Assembly: GCA_030429835.1 (NCBI GenBank) | Contig: JAUIGC010000019.1 | Location: forward strand, 1-32,206 | DNA from: Bacteroidia bacterium | Lineage (GTDB): Bacteria; Bacteroidota; Bacteroidia; Flavobacteriales; Flavobacteriaceae | DNA: 32,206 nt | Direction of reading: 5' to 3' | In this document: in pieces, positions 32,157-32,206 of the stretch | How the letters are laid out: each line of letters opens with the position of its first letter | Numbering within the stretch: the stretch's first letter is position 1 | Notes under the pieces: model-generated | The model's input: the letters and a program-made list of their open reading frames with translations, nothing else | Database searches by the model: none | What the model was told of the DNA's origin: nothing | Program-made: the position numbers and the translations under genes

Positions 32157-32206
32157 TCTAACAAATTTTAAAAAAAGAACCCATGGAATTTTATTGTAAT
32201 CGTTTC

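Noticed and set aside
1-32206. Mobile elements, CRISPR arrays, tRNA or rRNA genes
   Set aside because: No transposase, integrase, regularly spaced repeats, cloverleaf or rRNA-like segment was recognised on either strand. Composition appears even across the window.

Overview
The window looks like chromosomal DNA of a marine-type member of the Bacteroidota, probably Flavobacteriaceae. The genome is AT-rich. Start codons mostly lack a Shine-Dalgarno sequence, and the few promoter-like elements follow the Bacteroidota form (-7 TAnnTTTG). The sigma-70 protein is the short form without region 1.1. The gene content also fits the group: DUF2807/GIN protein, CPXCG protein, Asp-box (sortilin-like) exoprotein, plant-type LRR proteins and DUF885. 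No rRNA, tRNA, CRISPR array, insertion sequence or phage gene was recognised.

Layout. (1) 1-7172: the 3' part of an aldo/keto reductase-RidA fusion; a convergent, large secreted Asp-box protein; then an exported CE1-type esterase and an exported amidohydrolase in tandem, faced by a convergent AraC regulator (7241-8269). (2) 8695-13859, plus strand: an RpoD-like sigma factor that differs from the housekeeping flavobacterial RpoD I remember, followed 15 nt later by an S21 (bS21) paralog. A hairpin-rich 170-nt stretch with a candidate promoter comes next, then a small basic ORF, then the tightly coupled proC-proB-proA genes and an AblB-type N-acetyltransferase. (3) 13865-19327, minus strand: a hydroxyproline catabolic operon with deaminase, epimerase and D-hydroxyproline dehydrogenase, interleaved with a DUF885 metallopeptidase-like protein and a small PH-like membrane protein. 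A divergent AraC regulator (19468) flanks it. (4) 20404-27747: a GIN-domain protein, then a minus-strand RND efflux operon (adaptor, pump, TolC, membrane protein, CPXCG protein). (5) 28162-32156: two tandem LRR exoproteins with an identical C-terminal motif, and an ABC-F ATPase.

How the parts may work together. Region 2 puts a variant sigma factor and a variant ribosomal protein directly upstream of genes for proline and probably N-acetyl-beta-lysine (or a related acetylated diamine), both known compatible solutes. This suggests a stress (osmotic) module that may act on transcription, translation and solute synthesis together; that is inference. Region 3 degrades hydroxyproline towards 2-oxoglutarate, and its 3' end meets the 3' end of the proline operon with a 5-nt gap.

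Limits. All family calls come from motif recognition and memory, with no database search. Promoter, operator and RNA-structure calls come from reading by eye.
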